DNA of 64,000 nucleotides from Oscillospiraceae bacterium. GTDB lineage: Bacteria > Bacillota > Clostridia > Oscillospirales > Acutalibacteraceae. The position numbers and the translations under genes were made by a program. Under the pieces are notes generated by a model. It ran no database searches. It saw nothing but the letters and a program-made list of their open reading frames with translations, and was not told the DNA's origin. Location: assembly GCA_015065615.1 (NCBI GenBank), contig SVPY01000007.1, positions 1 through 64,000 of the forward strand, given 5' to 3'. The first letter of the stretch is position 1. Each line of letters starts with the position of its first letter. Of the stretch, positions 26,686 to 35,368 are shown one piece after another.

Positions 26686-28263
26686 ATGGCAGAAAATATT
26701 AATATGAATATCCCCAAGGAGAAATTCCGCTTCGTTCAGGAGAACGAAAAGATTAAGGATAAAAAGTTTGACGATAAGCCTATAGGCTACTTTAAGGATG
26801 CATGGATTCGCTTTAAGAAGAACCGCGCTTCCGTTGTTGCAGCTGTTATTATTATTCTTATTCTTCTTTTCTCTATTTTAACTCCCATGTTCATTACAAC
26901 TCACGACAACAGCTTTATGGTACCTCAGTACCAGAGAAAGCCTGCAAGAGTTACAGCTCTTCGTGATTCTATCGGTCTTCTTGACGGCGGTGTAGACAGA
27001 ACTGTTACAGAGCCCGAGCTTATAAGACTTGCATCTATGGGTGTTGCTGCAGCTAACTACGACGGCAGCGGCGCTACAATGCAGGAAGGTTATGATAATT
27101 ATCATTCACCCCTTATCAGCGTAAGTGAACCTACAGTTGTATTAAATGCTAAGAAGAAGGAAGTTAATCAGTACGATATCCGTGTTGATACTTACCTTGA
27201 AGTTGGTTTCCTTTATGATTCCATTAAGCAGGAAGATCTTCAGAAGATTCTTGACTTCGAAAAGGAAAGCGGCTTAAAAGTTCTTTATCCTTTAGTAGAG
27301 GCTAATGAATTTAACCCTGATCCTACAGATGCAAACAACTGGTACAAGGCTAAGAAGATTGGTAACCCTGTTTATATAAACGAAAAGGGTAAGGCAAAAA
27401 CTCTCGATTACAGCCTTGATATGGTGCTTGAAGATAACTACAAGCGCGATGAAAACGGCAATCCCATTTATTACGAGTACACAGGCGGTGGCGATATTAA
27501 CACTGCTCAGTATAAAGTAAGAGTTCTTTACTACAACTACTATCAGTACCTTTACGGTTTTGAGCCCAACTACATTATGGGTACAGAATCTCAGGGTTAT
27601 GATATGGCGCTTCGTATAGCAGGCGGTATTCAGACCTCTCTCTTAATTGCTATTTTCGTTTGTGTAGTTAACTTCATTTTAGGTGCTATGTACGGTGCAG
27701 TAGAAGGCTACTACGGCGGCACATTAGACCTTGTTCTTGAAAGAATTTCCGACATCTTAAACGGTGTTCCCTTTATTATTGTTGCATCACTTTTCCAGAT
27801 TCACTTAGCTGCTAAAGTGGGCGCACTTCCCTCACTTTTATTCGCATACGTATTAACAGGTTGGATCGGTACTGCTTACAGAGTAAGAACTCAGTTCTAC
27901 CGCTTCAAGAACCAGGAATACGTTATGGCAGCAAGAACTCTTGGTGCACGTGACTCCAGAATTATCTGGAAGCATATTTTCCCCAATACTTTAGGTACAA
28001 TCATTACTTCATCTGCTCTTGCTATTCCCAGCACAATCATGAGTGAAAGTATGCTTTCTTACCTCGGTATTGTTAAGCTTGGCGGTGCAACCGGTACATC
28101 CCTCGGTACACTTCTTGCAGATGCAGAGAGCCGCTGGATTCAGTTCCCTCACTTAATGCTTTATCCCGCAATCATTATTTCACTTCTTATGATTTGCTTC
28201 AACTTGTTCGGTAACGGTTTACGTGACGCATTCAACCCGTCACTTCGTGGTGTGGAGGATTAA
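26686..28263 (+). CDS. oppC: oligopeptide ABC transporter permease with enlarged extracytoplasmic insertion
   Basis: OppC core: YVMAARTLGARDSRIIWKHIFPNTLGTIITSSALAIPSTIMSESMLSYLG; extra segment after TM1; ATG 26686 after gggggagaaat. Confidence 0.9.
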   Translation: MAENINMNIPKEKFRFVQENEKIKDKKFDDKPIGYFKDAWIRFKKNRASVVAAVIIILILLFSILTPMFITTHDNSFMVPQYQRKPARVTALRDSIGLLDGGVDRTVTEPELIRLASMGVAAANYDGSGATMQEGYDNYHSPLISVSEPTVVLNAKKKEVNQYDIRVDTYLEVGFLYDSIKQEDLQKILDFEKESGLKVLYPLVEANEFNPDPTDANNWYKAKKIGNPVYINEKGKAKTLDYSLDMVLEDNYKRDENGNPIYYEYTGGGDINTAQYKVRVLYYNYYQYLYGFEPNYIMGTESQGYDMALRIAGGIQTSLLIAIFVCVVNFILGAMYGAVEGYYGGTLDLVLERISDILNGVPFIIVASLFQIHLAAKVGALPSLLFAYVLTGWIGTAYRVRTQFYRFKNQEYVMAARTLGARDSRIIWKHIFPNTLGTIITSSALAIPSTIMSESMLSYLGIVKLGGATGTSLGTLLADAESRWIQFPHLMLYPAIIISLLMICFNLFGNGLRDAFNPSLRGVED

Positions 28264-28266
28264 ACT

Positions 28267-30441
28267 ATGGATAAAATTCTTGAAGTTAAGAACCTTAAAA
28301 TATCCTTCCGTACACAGGGCGGTACTGTGAAGGCAGTTCGTGATATTTCATTTGACTTAGAGCGCGGCAAAACTCTTGCTATCGTTGGTGAGTCCGGTTC
28401 CGGTAAGTCAGTTACTTCTAAGGCGGTTCTCGGTATCTTAGCCGGTAACTCCATTACAGAAGGCGGCGAGATCATTTACGATGGCCGCGACCTTCTTAAA
28501 ATTGATGAGGAAGAAATGTGCACAATCCGTGGTAACAGAATATCTATGATATTCCAGGATCCCCTTTCTTCCCTTAACCCCATTGTAAAAATCGGTCAGC
28601 AGATTACAGAAGCTATGCTTCTTAAGAATCGCGGTAACCGTAAGAGCGCAAGAAAGGCATTTAACTCCACACTTGCACTTTTAAAGAATAATATGATTGA
28701 AGCTATCGGTGCAGATAAAAAGTCTGAAATCGATGCAATGTGCCAGACATTCGATAAGTTCAATATCGAAGGCATCAAGCTTGAAAACAGCTACAACAAC
28801 TCCGTAAGCGAGGCAGAAGGCCTTGTTTCTGAGATCGAAGACCTCATCTTTATGACAAGCAAAAAGCAGAAGGTAGACGTTAAGGCAAGACTTGGCGAAA
28901 TCTATGCAGGCGTAAAGATGGTTAAGGATCCCTTTATGCTTCGCGGCTTTGCTGAAAAATTCAGCACTGCTGCAAATGAAGTGAAGGCTAAGGCTGCTCT
29001 TTACACACCCGCAAAGAAGAACGAGCCTGCTAAGGAGCTTCCTTTGGAACTCGTTACAGCTCTTGAAAGCTTAAAGGCTGTTACAAACGAGATGCTTGCA
29101 GCTACTAAGCCCAACTTCTTCAGAATCGGTTACTATAAGCTTAAAAATCCCTCCTTCGACCTTACAAGTAAGTCTGTAGAAGAGCTTAACGCTATGACTC
29201 TTGATTATCTTAACGAGGACTTTATGTTTAAGTTTATCGATATGGAGAAAAAGGGTATTAAAAATAGTTTTGATAAAGCTCTTGAAAAGAAAAAGGCACT
29301 TATGCCTAAGCTCTATGAAGCTGCAGAATTCTACAAGAAGGGCGAGTTTGATAAAACCAGCGCTGATAAGGTTGCTACAGAAACAGCTTCACTTGTTGAG
29401 GCTTCTATTGACAGACTTGAGCTTAATAAGGATAGTGTTGCTTACACATTCCGTACAACACTTTTAACAGCTATCGAAAAATACTTCGTTGCTATTAAGA
29501 AGAATCCCCAGGAAGAAGCTCGTTTTGAGCGCCAGACCAAAAAACGTGATGCTTTAATCGCAAGAGGCAAGCACGTTGAGTGGAAGGTTGTTCCCAAGTC
29601 TATTTATGACCTCGACGAACTCAAGAAAGAAATCGCAAACGTAGCAGACAGAATGATAAGCCGCTATGAAGCATATATTGCTGCTGCTGAGTCCGTTGAT
29701 TTCGAAAATAGAGGCATTGAGATGATCGATTACTTCAAGGCTAAGGCTTCTGAAGTAGTTTATAAAATCACAAAGCGTATGGCTAAAGAAAAGGCCATTA
29801 ATCTTATGGAAGAGGTTGGTATTCCCGACCCCAGAATCCGTTACTATCAGTATCCCTTCGAGTTTTCAGGCGGTATGCGCCAGAGAATTGTTATTGCTAT
29901 TGCTCTTGCTGCTGACCCCGATATCCTTATTTGTGACGAGCCTACAACAGCTCTTGACGTTACAATTCAGGCTCAGATCCTCGAACTTATCAACAACTTA
30001 AAGCGTGAGAGAAATCTCTCCGTTATCTTCATCACACACGACCTCGGTGTTGTTGCTAATATGGCAGACGATATCGCAGTTATGTATGCAGGTAAAATCG
30101 TTGAGTACGGCAGCGCAGACGACGTATTCTATGACCCCCGTCACCCCTATACATGGGCGCTCCTTGCTTCTATGCCTGACCTTGATACAAAGGAAAAGCT
30201 GGATGCTATTCCCGGTACTCCTCCCAATATGATTTATCCTCCCGTTGGTGATGCTTTTGCAGACCGTAACAAATACGCTATGCAGATAGATTTCGAGCAG
30301 CAGCCTCCCAAGTTTAAGATAAGCGATACTCACTGGGCAGCTACATGGCTTCTCCATCCCGATGCACCTAAGGTTGAGCCTCCCAGAATAGTAACAGACA
30401 GAATTGAAAGAATGACCAAAAAGGCAGGAGGAGAAAACTAA
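28267..30441 (+). CDS. oppD: oligopeptide ABC transporter ATPase with ~380-aa insertion
   Basis: GESGSGKS, MIFQDPLSSLNP, FEFSGGMRQRIVIAIALAADPDILICDEPTTALDV; 724 aa instead of ~330-350. Confidence 0.92.
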   Translation: MDKILEVKNLKISFRTQGGTVKAVRDISFDLERGKTLAIVGESGSGKSVTSKAVLGILAGNSITEGGEIIYDGRDLLKIDEEEMCTIRGNRISMIFQDPLSSLNPIVKIGQQITEAMLLKNRGNRKSARKAFNSTLALLKNNMIEAIGADKKSEIDAMCQTFDKFNIEGIKLENSYNNSVSEAEGLVSEIEDLIFMTSKKQKVDVKARLGEIYAGVKMVKDPFMLRGFAEKFSTAANEVKAKAALYTPAKKNEPAKELPLELVTALESLKAVTNEMLAATKPNFFRIGYYKLKNPSFDLTSKSVEELNAMTLDYLNEDFMFKFIDMEKKGIKNSFDKALEKKKALMPKLYEAAEFYKKGEFDKTSADKVATETASLVEASIDRLELNKDSVAYTFRTTLLTAIEKYFVAIKKNPQEEARFERQTKKRDALIARGKHVEWKVVPKSIYDLDELKKEIANVADRMISRYEAYIAAAESVDFENRGIEMIDYFKAKASEVVYKITKRMAKEKAINLMEEVGIPDPRIRYYQYPFEFSGGMRQRIVIAIALAADPDILICDEPTTALDVTIQAQILELINNLKRERNLSVIFITHDLGVVANMADDIAVMYAGKIVEYGSADDVFYDPRHPYTWALLASMPDLDTKEKLDAIPGTPPNMIYPPVGDAFADRNKYAMQIDFEQQPPKFKISDTHWAATWLLHPDAPKVEPPRIVTDRIERMTKKAGGEN

Positions 30442-31649
30442 TGAGCAATGTAAATAACAAAGAAGTTCTCTTAAGAGTTGAAGACCTCTGCCAGTACTTC
30501 AAATCCGGTTCTTATGAAAATAAGGCGGTTGATAAAGTAAGCTTTGATATCAAAAAGGGCGAGGTTTTCGGTCTTGTTGGTGAATCCGGCTGCGGTAAAA
30601 CAACTACAGGTCGTTCTATTATTAAGATTTACGATATCACTTCCGGCAGCATCTACTTTAAAAACCAGCGTATCTGCGCAGGCACAAGAAGCTATAGGGA
30701 TGCTATAAAGGCACTTAAGGCTGAGGAGAAAAAAGCTGAAACAACTGCCGAGAGAAAAGCAGAAATTCAGAACGAAATTCGCAAGAATTACGAAGAAATC
30801 AAAAAGGCTAAGTTCGATCACCTTAATTCCGACAAAGAGTATGCAAAAACTCTTATGCAGGAGGTTATCGACGAATATAAGCCCAAGCTTGAAGCTGCGG
30901 CAAACGATTCCGAAAAGCTTGCTGCACTCAAGAAGGAATATAAGGATAAGTTAAGAGTAGCCAAGAACACAAAGCTTGTTACAAAGATTCAGATGATTTT
31001 CCAGGATCCTATTGCTTCTCTTAACCCCCGTATGACAGTTCGCGAAATTATTTCCGAGGGCCTTGTTATCAACGGTATCAAGGACCAGAAGTATATTGAC
31101 GAAAAGGTTTATGAGATTCTTGAGATGGTTGGTCTTGTACGTGAGCACGCAGGCCGTTATCCTCACGAGTTCTCCGGTGGTCAGCGCCAGAGAATCGGTA
31201 TTGCAAGAGCTGTTATTATGAATCCCGAGCTTTTAATTGCCGACGAACCTATCTCTGCTCTTGACGTTTCCATTCAGGCTCAGGTTATTAACCTCCTTAA
31301 CGAGCTTCGCGATAAATTAGGTCTTACTATTATGTTTATCGCTCACGACCTTTCTGTTGTTAAGTATTTCTCCGACAGAATCGGTGTTATGTACTTTGGT
31401 AAGCTTGTTGAGCTTGCTGATTCCGACGAGCTTTTTGCTCATCCTTTACACCCCTACACACGTTCACTTCTTTCTGCAATTCCTCTTCCCGACCCCAAGA
31501 GCGAGAAGAAGAGAACAAGAATTACTTACAATTCTTTAGCAGCTCACGACTACAGTGTGGATAAACCCTCACTTCGTGAAATCTCTCCCGGCCATTTCGT
31601 TTACTGTAACGATGCCGAAGAGCAGAAGTACAAGAAGGAAGTAGAATAA
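30441..31649 (+). CDS. oppF: oligopeptide ABC transporter ATPase with ~100-aa charged insertion
   Basis: GESGCGKTTTGRSII, QMIFQDPIASLNPRMTV, HEFSGGQRQRIGIARAV, C-terminal HPYTRSLLSAIP. Confidence 0.92.
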   Translation: MSNVNNKEVLLRVEDLCQYFKSGSYENKAVDKVSFDIKKGEVFGLVGESGCGKTTTGRSIIKIYDITSGSIYFKNQRICAGTRSYRDAIKALKAEEKKAETTAERKAEIQNEIRKNYEEIKKAKFDHLNSDKEYAKTLMQEVIDEYKPKLEAAANDSEKLAALKKEYKDKLRVAKNTKLVTKIQMIFQDPIASLNPRMTVREIISEGLVINGIKDQKYIDEKVYEILEMVGLVREHAGRYPHEFSGGQRQRIGIARAVIMNPELLIADEPISALDVSIQAQVINLLNELRDKLGLTIMFIAHDLSVVKYFSDRIGVMYFGKLVELADSDELFAHPLHPYTRSLLSAIPLPDPKSEKKRTRITYNSLAAHDYSVDKPSLREISPGHFVYCNDAEEQKYKKEVE

Positions 31650-31651
31650 TA

Positions 31652-32068
31652 GTGAGTGACGAACTTAAGAAAAAGCTTTTAAAATACGGTATTACCGCAG
31701 GCTTAGGCGCATTAATGGCTTTTATTACCATGAATAACTACGGTATTTTTGCCGCAACCGAGTGGAAAGCTATCAGCAGAATATTGGCGGATGCTTTCAC
31801 AATTCCCGGAATGTTATTTATATTGGTTGGTTGCCTTGTTTGGGTTTCGGGCGACGGCTTTTTCGACGGTATCAGCTATGCTTTAAGTTATACTGTTAAG
31901 CTGCTTGTTCCCGGCACAGAGAAAAAAATGCCCAAGTATGCAGATTACGTTGAATTGAAAAGAGACAGAAGAGAGAAGAATAAATTCAGCTTCGCTTTCC
32001 TTTTCATCGTTGGCGGTATTTACCTTTTAATTGCAATAATTTTTATAATTTTATACTACGCAGCATAA
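31652..32068 (+). CDS. small membrane protein (DUF3899-like)
   Basis: GTG start directly after oppF; three TM segments; IPGMLFILVGCLVWVSGDGFFDGISY. Confidence 0.6.
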   Translation: MSDELKKKLLKYGITAGLGALMAFITMNNYGIFAATEWKAISRILADAFTIPGMLFILVGCLVWVSGDGFFDGISYALSYTVKLLVPGTEKKMPKYADYVELKRDRREKNKFSFAFLFIVGGIYLLIAIIFIILYYAA

Positions 32069-32071
32069 AAA

Positions 32072-32108
32072 GAAAGAGCAATGGGATAAAAAGTCCCGTT
32101 GCTCTTTT
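32072..32108 (+). terminator. Rho-independent terminator
   Basis: aaagagcaatgggataaaaagtcccgttgctctttt. Confidence 0.85.
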
Positions 32109-32248
32109 AAAATTCCGAAATTAACCCACGGTTGATTGAAAAATATCAATTTGGTTGAGTAAAATGGGCTGAAATCAACCGATAAGCCATTCAATGTTTT
32201 TAGTTTTACTGTTATATTTATGACATAAAACAAAGGAGGTTTCTGAAA

Positions 32249-32749
32249 ATGGAAACAATAGGAAAAAGAATTTCAATGCTCAGAAAAGAAAAAGAATTAA
32301 AGCAGGATGAACTTGCCGAAATTTTAGGCGTAAGTCCTCAGGCGGTAAGCAAATGGGAAAACGACGTAACCTGCCCCGATATCAGTTTGCTGCCTAAAAT
32401 TGCCGATACCTTTGGCGTTAGCATCGATTCACTATTCAGAGAAGAAAAACCTGCAGTTACTTTACTTCCGAAAGAAAAGCGCAAGGATATAAACGATATG
32501 GTTTTAAGAGTAGTTTGCGATTCTGCGGAAGGTGATAAGGTAAGAGTGAACTTACCGATGATATTGGTTGTTGGCTGCTTGGAAGCCGGAATTGAACTTC
32601 CCGATATGATAAAAACCGAGGGCACAGGGTTTTCGCTTAAAAATATAGATCTTAATAAAATAGTAGAACTTGTAAATAAGGGTGTAGTGGGTAACTTCGT
32701 GGAGTGTGAATCTGCCGAAGGCGACAGCGTGAAAGTTTTTGTGGAGTAA
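32249..32749 (+). CDS. XRE-family regulator with C-terminal beta-rich domain
   Basis: ISMLRKEKELKQDELAEILGVSPQAVSKWEND. Confidence 0.88.
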   Translation: METIGKRISMLRKEKELKQDELAEILGVSPQAVSKWENDVTCPDISLLPKIADTFGVSIDSLFREEKPAVTLLPKEKRKDINDMVLRVVCDSAEGDKVRVNLPMILVVGCLEAGIELPDMIKTEGTGFSLKNIDLNKIVELVNKGVVGNFVECESAEGDSVKVFVE

Positions 32750-32752
32750 GAA

Positions 32753-33004
32753 ATGAACGTATTTTTGAAAGCAGGCGGCGAAAAGCCTAAAAGATTCAGA
32801 ATAATTTTTCCTACTTCCCTGGTATTCAACCGCTTCACTGCAGGAATAGCAGTTAAAGAGGCGGAAAAATACGGCGTGAAAATTACGAAGGAACAGTTAC
32901 TGCATATAATAAAATCGGTGAAAGAATATAAAAAGCGCCACAGAGATTGGGTGCTTGTGGAGGCGGTAAGCTCAGAGGGTGAAGAAGTAAGGGTAAAACT
33001 TTGA
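32753..33004 (+). CDS. small protein sharing the S-x-EG-x-x-V-[RK]-V motif with the upstream regulator
   Basis: Starts 3 nt after the preceding stop; VEAVSSEGEEVRVKL. Confidence 0.65.
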   Translation: MNVFLKAGGEKPKRFRIIFPTSLVFNRFTAGIAVKEAEKYGVKITKEQLLHIIKSVKEYKKRHRDWVLVEAVSSEGEEVRVKL

Positions 33005-33042
33005 TGGGTTTACGTTGGCTTATATAATTATTTAAACATAAA

Positions 33043-33083
33043 AGGAAAGAGCAACGGGTTATTTACCTCGCTGCTCTTTTTGT
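33043..33083. terminator. convergent terminator
   Basis: aaagagcaacgggttatttacctcgctgctctttttg. Confidence 0.75.
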
Positions 33084-34489
33084 TATTCAATAATGTAAAC
33101 CGTCATATTTCTTCTGCCAAACTCATAACATTCGTCCAAGGATTCCATATAAAGGTCGGTTAAAACTCTGCCTGAAAGCATGGCGCCGCCTGTGTCGCCT
33201 GCAATTGCATAGCCGTAGCAGTAACTGCCGCTTGTTATATAGAGCTTACTGCCGTAAGGAATTACCTTGGGGTCAACTGCTACTACGCCTCTTGCTACGG
33301 GAAGACCTACCGAGGTTATGCCGCCGGGGATATAATAAGCGGTTGCTTCGCCGTAAAGCTGACGCTTGTAATAGACCTTGTTGCCGTTGTGGTCAATAAA
33401 GAAATTATCGCCGCTTCCTGTGTTGCCAAGTACAGCTGCCTCAACTTCTTCCTGATAATTACCCTTTGAACCCTCCAATATAACTTCGGTAACGGGCTCT
33501 TTCAGGGTTTTGCGGCTTATTTCTGTTTTTGATACAAGTTCGCCGTTTTCGTAAATGCAGGTATAGCTCACTTCATCAATACCCTCTTCACCGGGAGTTT
33601 TTACTTTTGTACCGCCGCGGTAGAGGTCGATGCTTGTCTCGTATTCGGTTTCGTAGGGGGTGGATTCTTTGAAGGTCTCGTTGCGCGAATATACTCTTGT
33701 GATAATAATCTCGGTGCCGTCGGTTATTTTTGCGATTTTTGAAGGGGAAAGGCGGTCGTCGGAATCTAAGGTGATTTCTCTTTCCTTTAAAAATTCCTCA
33801 ACGGTTGTGGCAAATGTGGAAGTCTCAGCGGTAAAACTGCCGTTTGAGACCTTTATTTTATATCCTTTAACGTAGCTTATCTCCATTCCCGGGTAAAGCT
33901 TTTCGCTTAAATCGGGGGAAAATCCGTCGTTATCGTCATAGTTGATGTTTGCTTCCTTTAATGCTGCCGCTACGGTATCGTTTTCACTACTGATTTCATA
34001 TTCAGTGCCGTTGACATATACTATGTAGCCGTGGTTGAGCCTTACCTGTGTATCGGAAGTAATTACCGTATCGCCTGAAGGGAGCAGGTTGTAGGCGCCG
34101 TCGGAATTAATATTTGCTTCTTTAAGCGCGCTTTCAACGGTTTGTCCCACATTTGCGTGTATCGTGCTTTTTTCGCCTTCAATATTAAGGGTGAGGTCAA
34201 CTGCGCGATAGATGGTAAGAGTGGAGTTGGTTTCATCCAACACAGCGTCGTCAAGCTCAGTAAATTCTTTCATTCCCTCGTTTTTGGCCTTTTCAATAAG
34301 AGCCTTTTCATCGGGGAAAATAATGCTTACATCGTATTTGTTATCGCCGTCAATTACGGTATAAGGTACTGTGTTTGCGGTAACTGCAATAACCGAAAGA
34401 AGAATGATGGAAATTAAAACTGAAAGTGGAATTATGATTTTGGAGTTTATGCCTTTTAAACTGAATGATTTTTTGTTTTCTTTTTTCAT
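33083..34489 (-). CDS. DUF348/G5/3D-domain cell-wall protein (YabE/RpfB-like)
   Basis: Tandem VTTVEEFLKE/TVAAALKEANI repeats, G5-like segment, C-terminal ATAYYIPGGITSVGLPVARGVVAVDPKVIPYGSKLYITS..YAIAGDTGG..DLYMESLDE (3D). Confidence 0.9.
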   Translation of the reverse strand: MKKENKKSFSLKGINSKIIIPLSVLISIILLSVIAVTANTVPYTVIDGDNKYDVSIIFPDEKALIEKAKNEGMKEFTELDDAVLDETNSTLTIYRAVDLTLNIEGEKSTIHANVGQTVESALKEANINSDGAYNLLPSGDTVITSDTQVRLNHGYIVYVNGTEYEISSENDTVAAALKEANINYDDNDGFSPDLSEKLYPGMEISYVKGYKIKVSNGSFTAETSTFATTVEEFLKEREITLDSDDRLSPSKIAKITDGTEIIITRVYSRNETFKESTPYETEYETSIDLYRGGTKVKTPGEEGIDEVSYTCIYENGELVSKTEISRKTLKEPVTEVILEGSKGNYQEEVEAAVLGNTGSGDNFFIDHNGNKVYYKRQLYGEATAYYIPGGITSVGLPVARGVVAVDPKVIPYGSKLYITSGSYCYGYAIAGDTGGAMLSGRVLTDLYMESLDECYEFGRRNMTVYIIE

Positions 34490-34871
34490 AAATACTACCT
34501 TTACTTTAAAGTTTTGTTATGAAATTAGTTAGTTTTAGTTTAGGTTTAAGCTTAAATTTTAATTTTGTTGCACCCGAGGGTAAATTATAATAAATTTTTT
34601 ACGGTTTGTCAAATTATTAACACAGAACCTCCTTTTTTGTGTATTTAAGCGCGGCTGAGTAAAGAAAAACGCTAATTTTACCCATGAATTTTCCTGCACG
34701 TTTATATATATGCTGTTTGATTTCAGATTATTACCAAAGATGTTCACAAAAATCACACATAAAATTCACCTGAATTTCGGAATATCTTCACAGAAAAAAC
34801 AGCGGATGTTCACAAAAGGAATATAAACTTAAGCTTAAGTTAAATCGAAATAAAAACAAAAGTAAGATGAT

Positions 34872-35000
34872 ATGAAAAGGTTGGCTGCATACAAAGAATG
34901 ATGAACTCTGTATGATGACGTTCAGCTATACATGGTAAGAGCATGGAACGGTAAAGCAGACGCCGACGATACTTGGTATGACAACGACATCGCTTGGTAA
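34872..35000 (+). pseudogene. possible decayed ORF tail
   Basis: One frame reads MKRLAAYKE**TLYDDVQLYMVRAWNGKADADDTWYDNDIAW* with two consecutive in-frame stops. Confidence 0.35.
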
Positions 35001-35055
35001 TTTGTTACTAATCGAAAAAATTAATCAAAGACCTAATCAACCTTTGATTCCGGAA

Positions 35056-35212
35056 GGTGTGGCACCCGCCACACCTTCTTTTTTTGCGCCTTTTTCCCAA
35101 AACCCCGCCGTAGGTGGCGCGCATCGCGCGTCCGCGAGATTCGACGTGATTCAACGGACCGCCAATGGCGGCCCCTACAAGGTATGGTTTAAAATTCATA
35201 CCCTTGTAGGGG
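35056..35212. repeat. palindrome-rich intergenic element
   Basis: aaggtgtggc-acc-cgccacacctt stem, then cccctacaaggtatg-N10-catacccttgtagggg (35172-35212). Confidence 0.55.
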
Positions 35213-35368
35213 AGAACTGCGTTCTGACGTGGGAACGGGTAAAGATTAAAAATAAATTGTAGACAAAACATATAGAAAATATGGACAAAAATTAGCATTT
35301 GCATCAGTAGTATTGAATTCCTTTTTTGCCTGTGATATTATGATTTAAAATCAGGAGGCGAAAATACT

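Noticed and set aside
34978-35262. Overlapping ORFs on both strands (94 and 98 aa)
   Set aside because: They run through palindromic repeat DNA and show no protein-like features.
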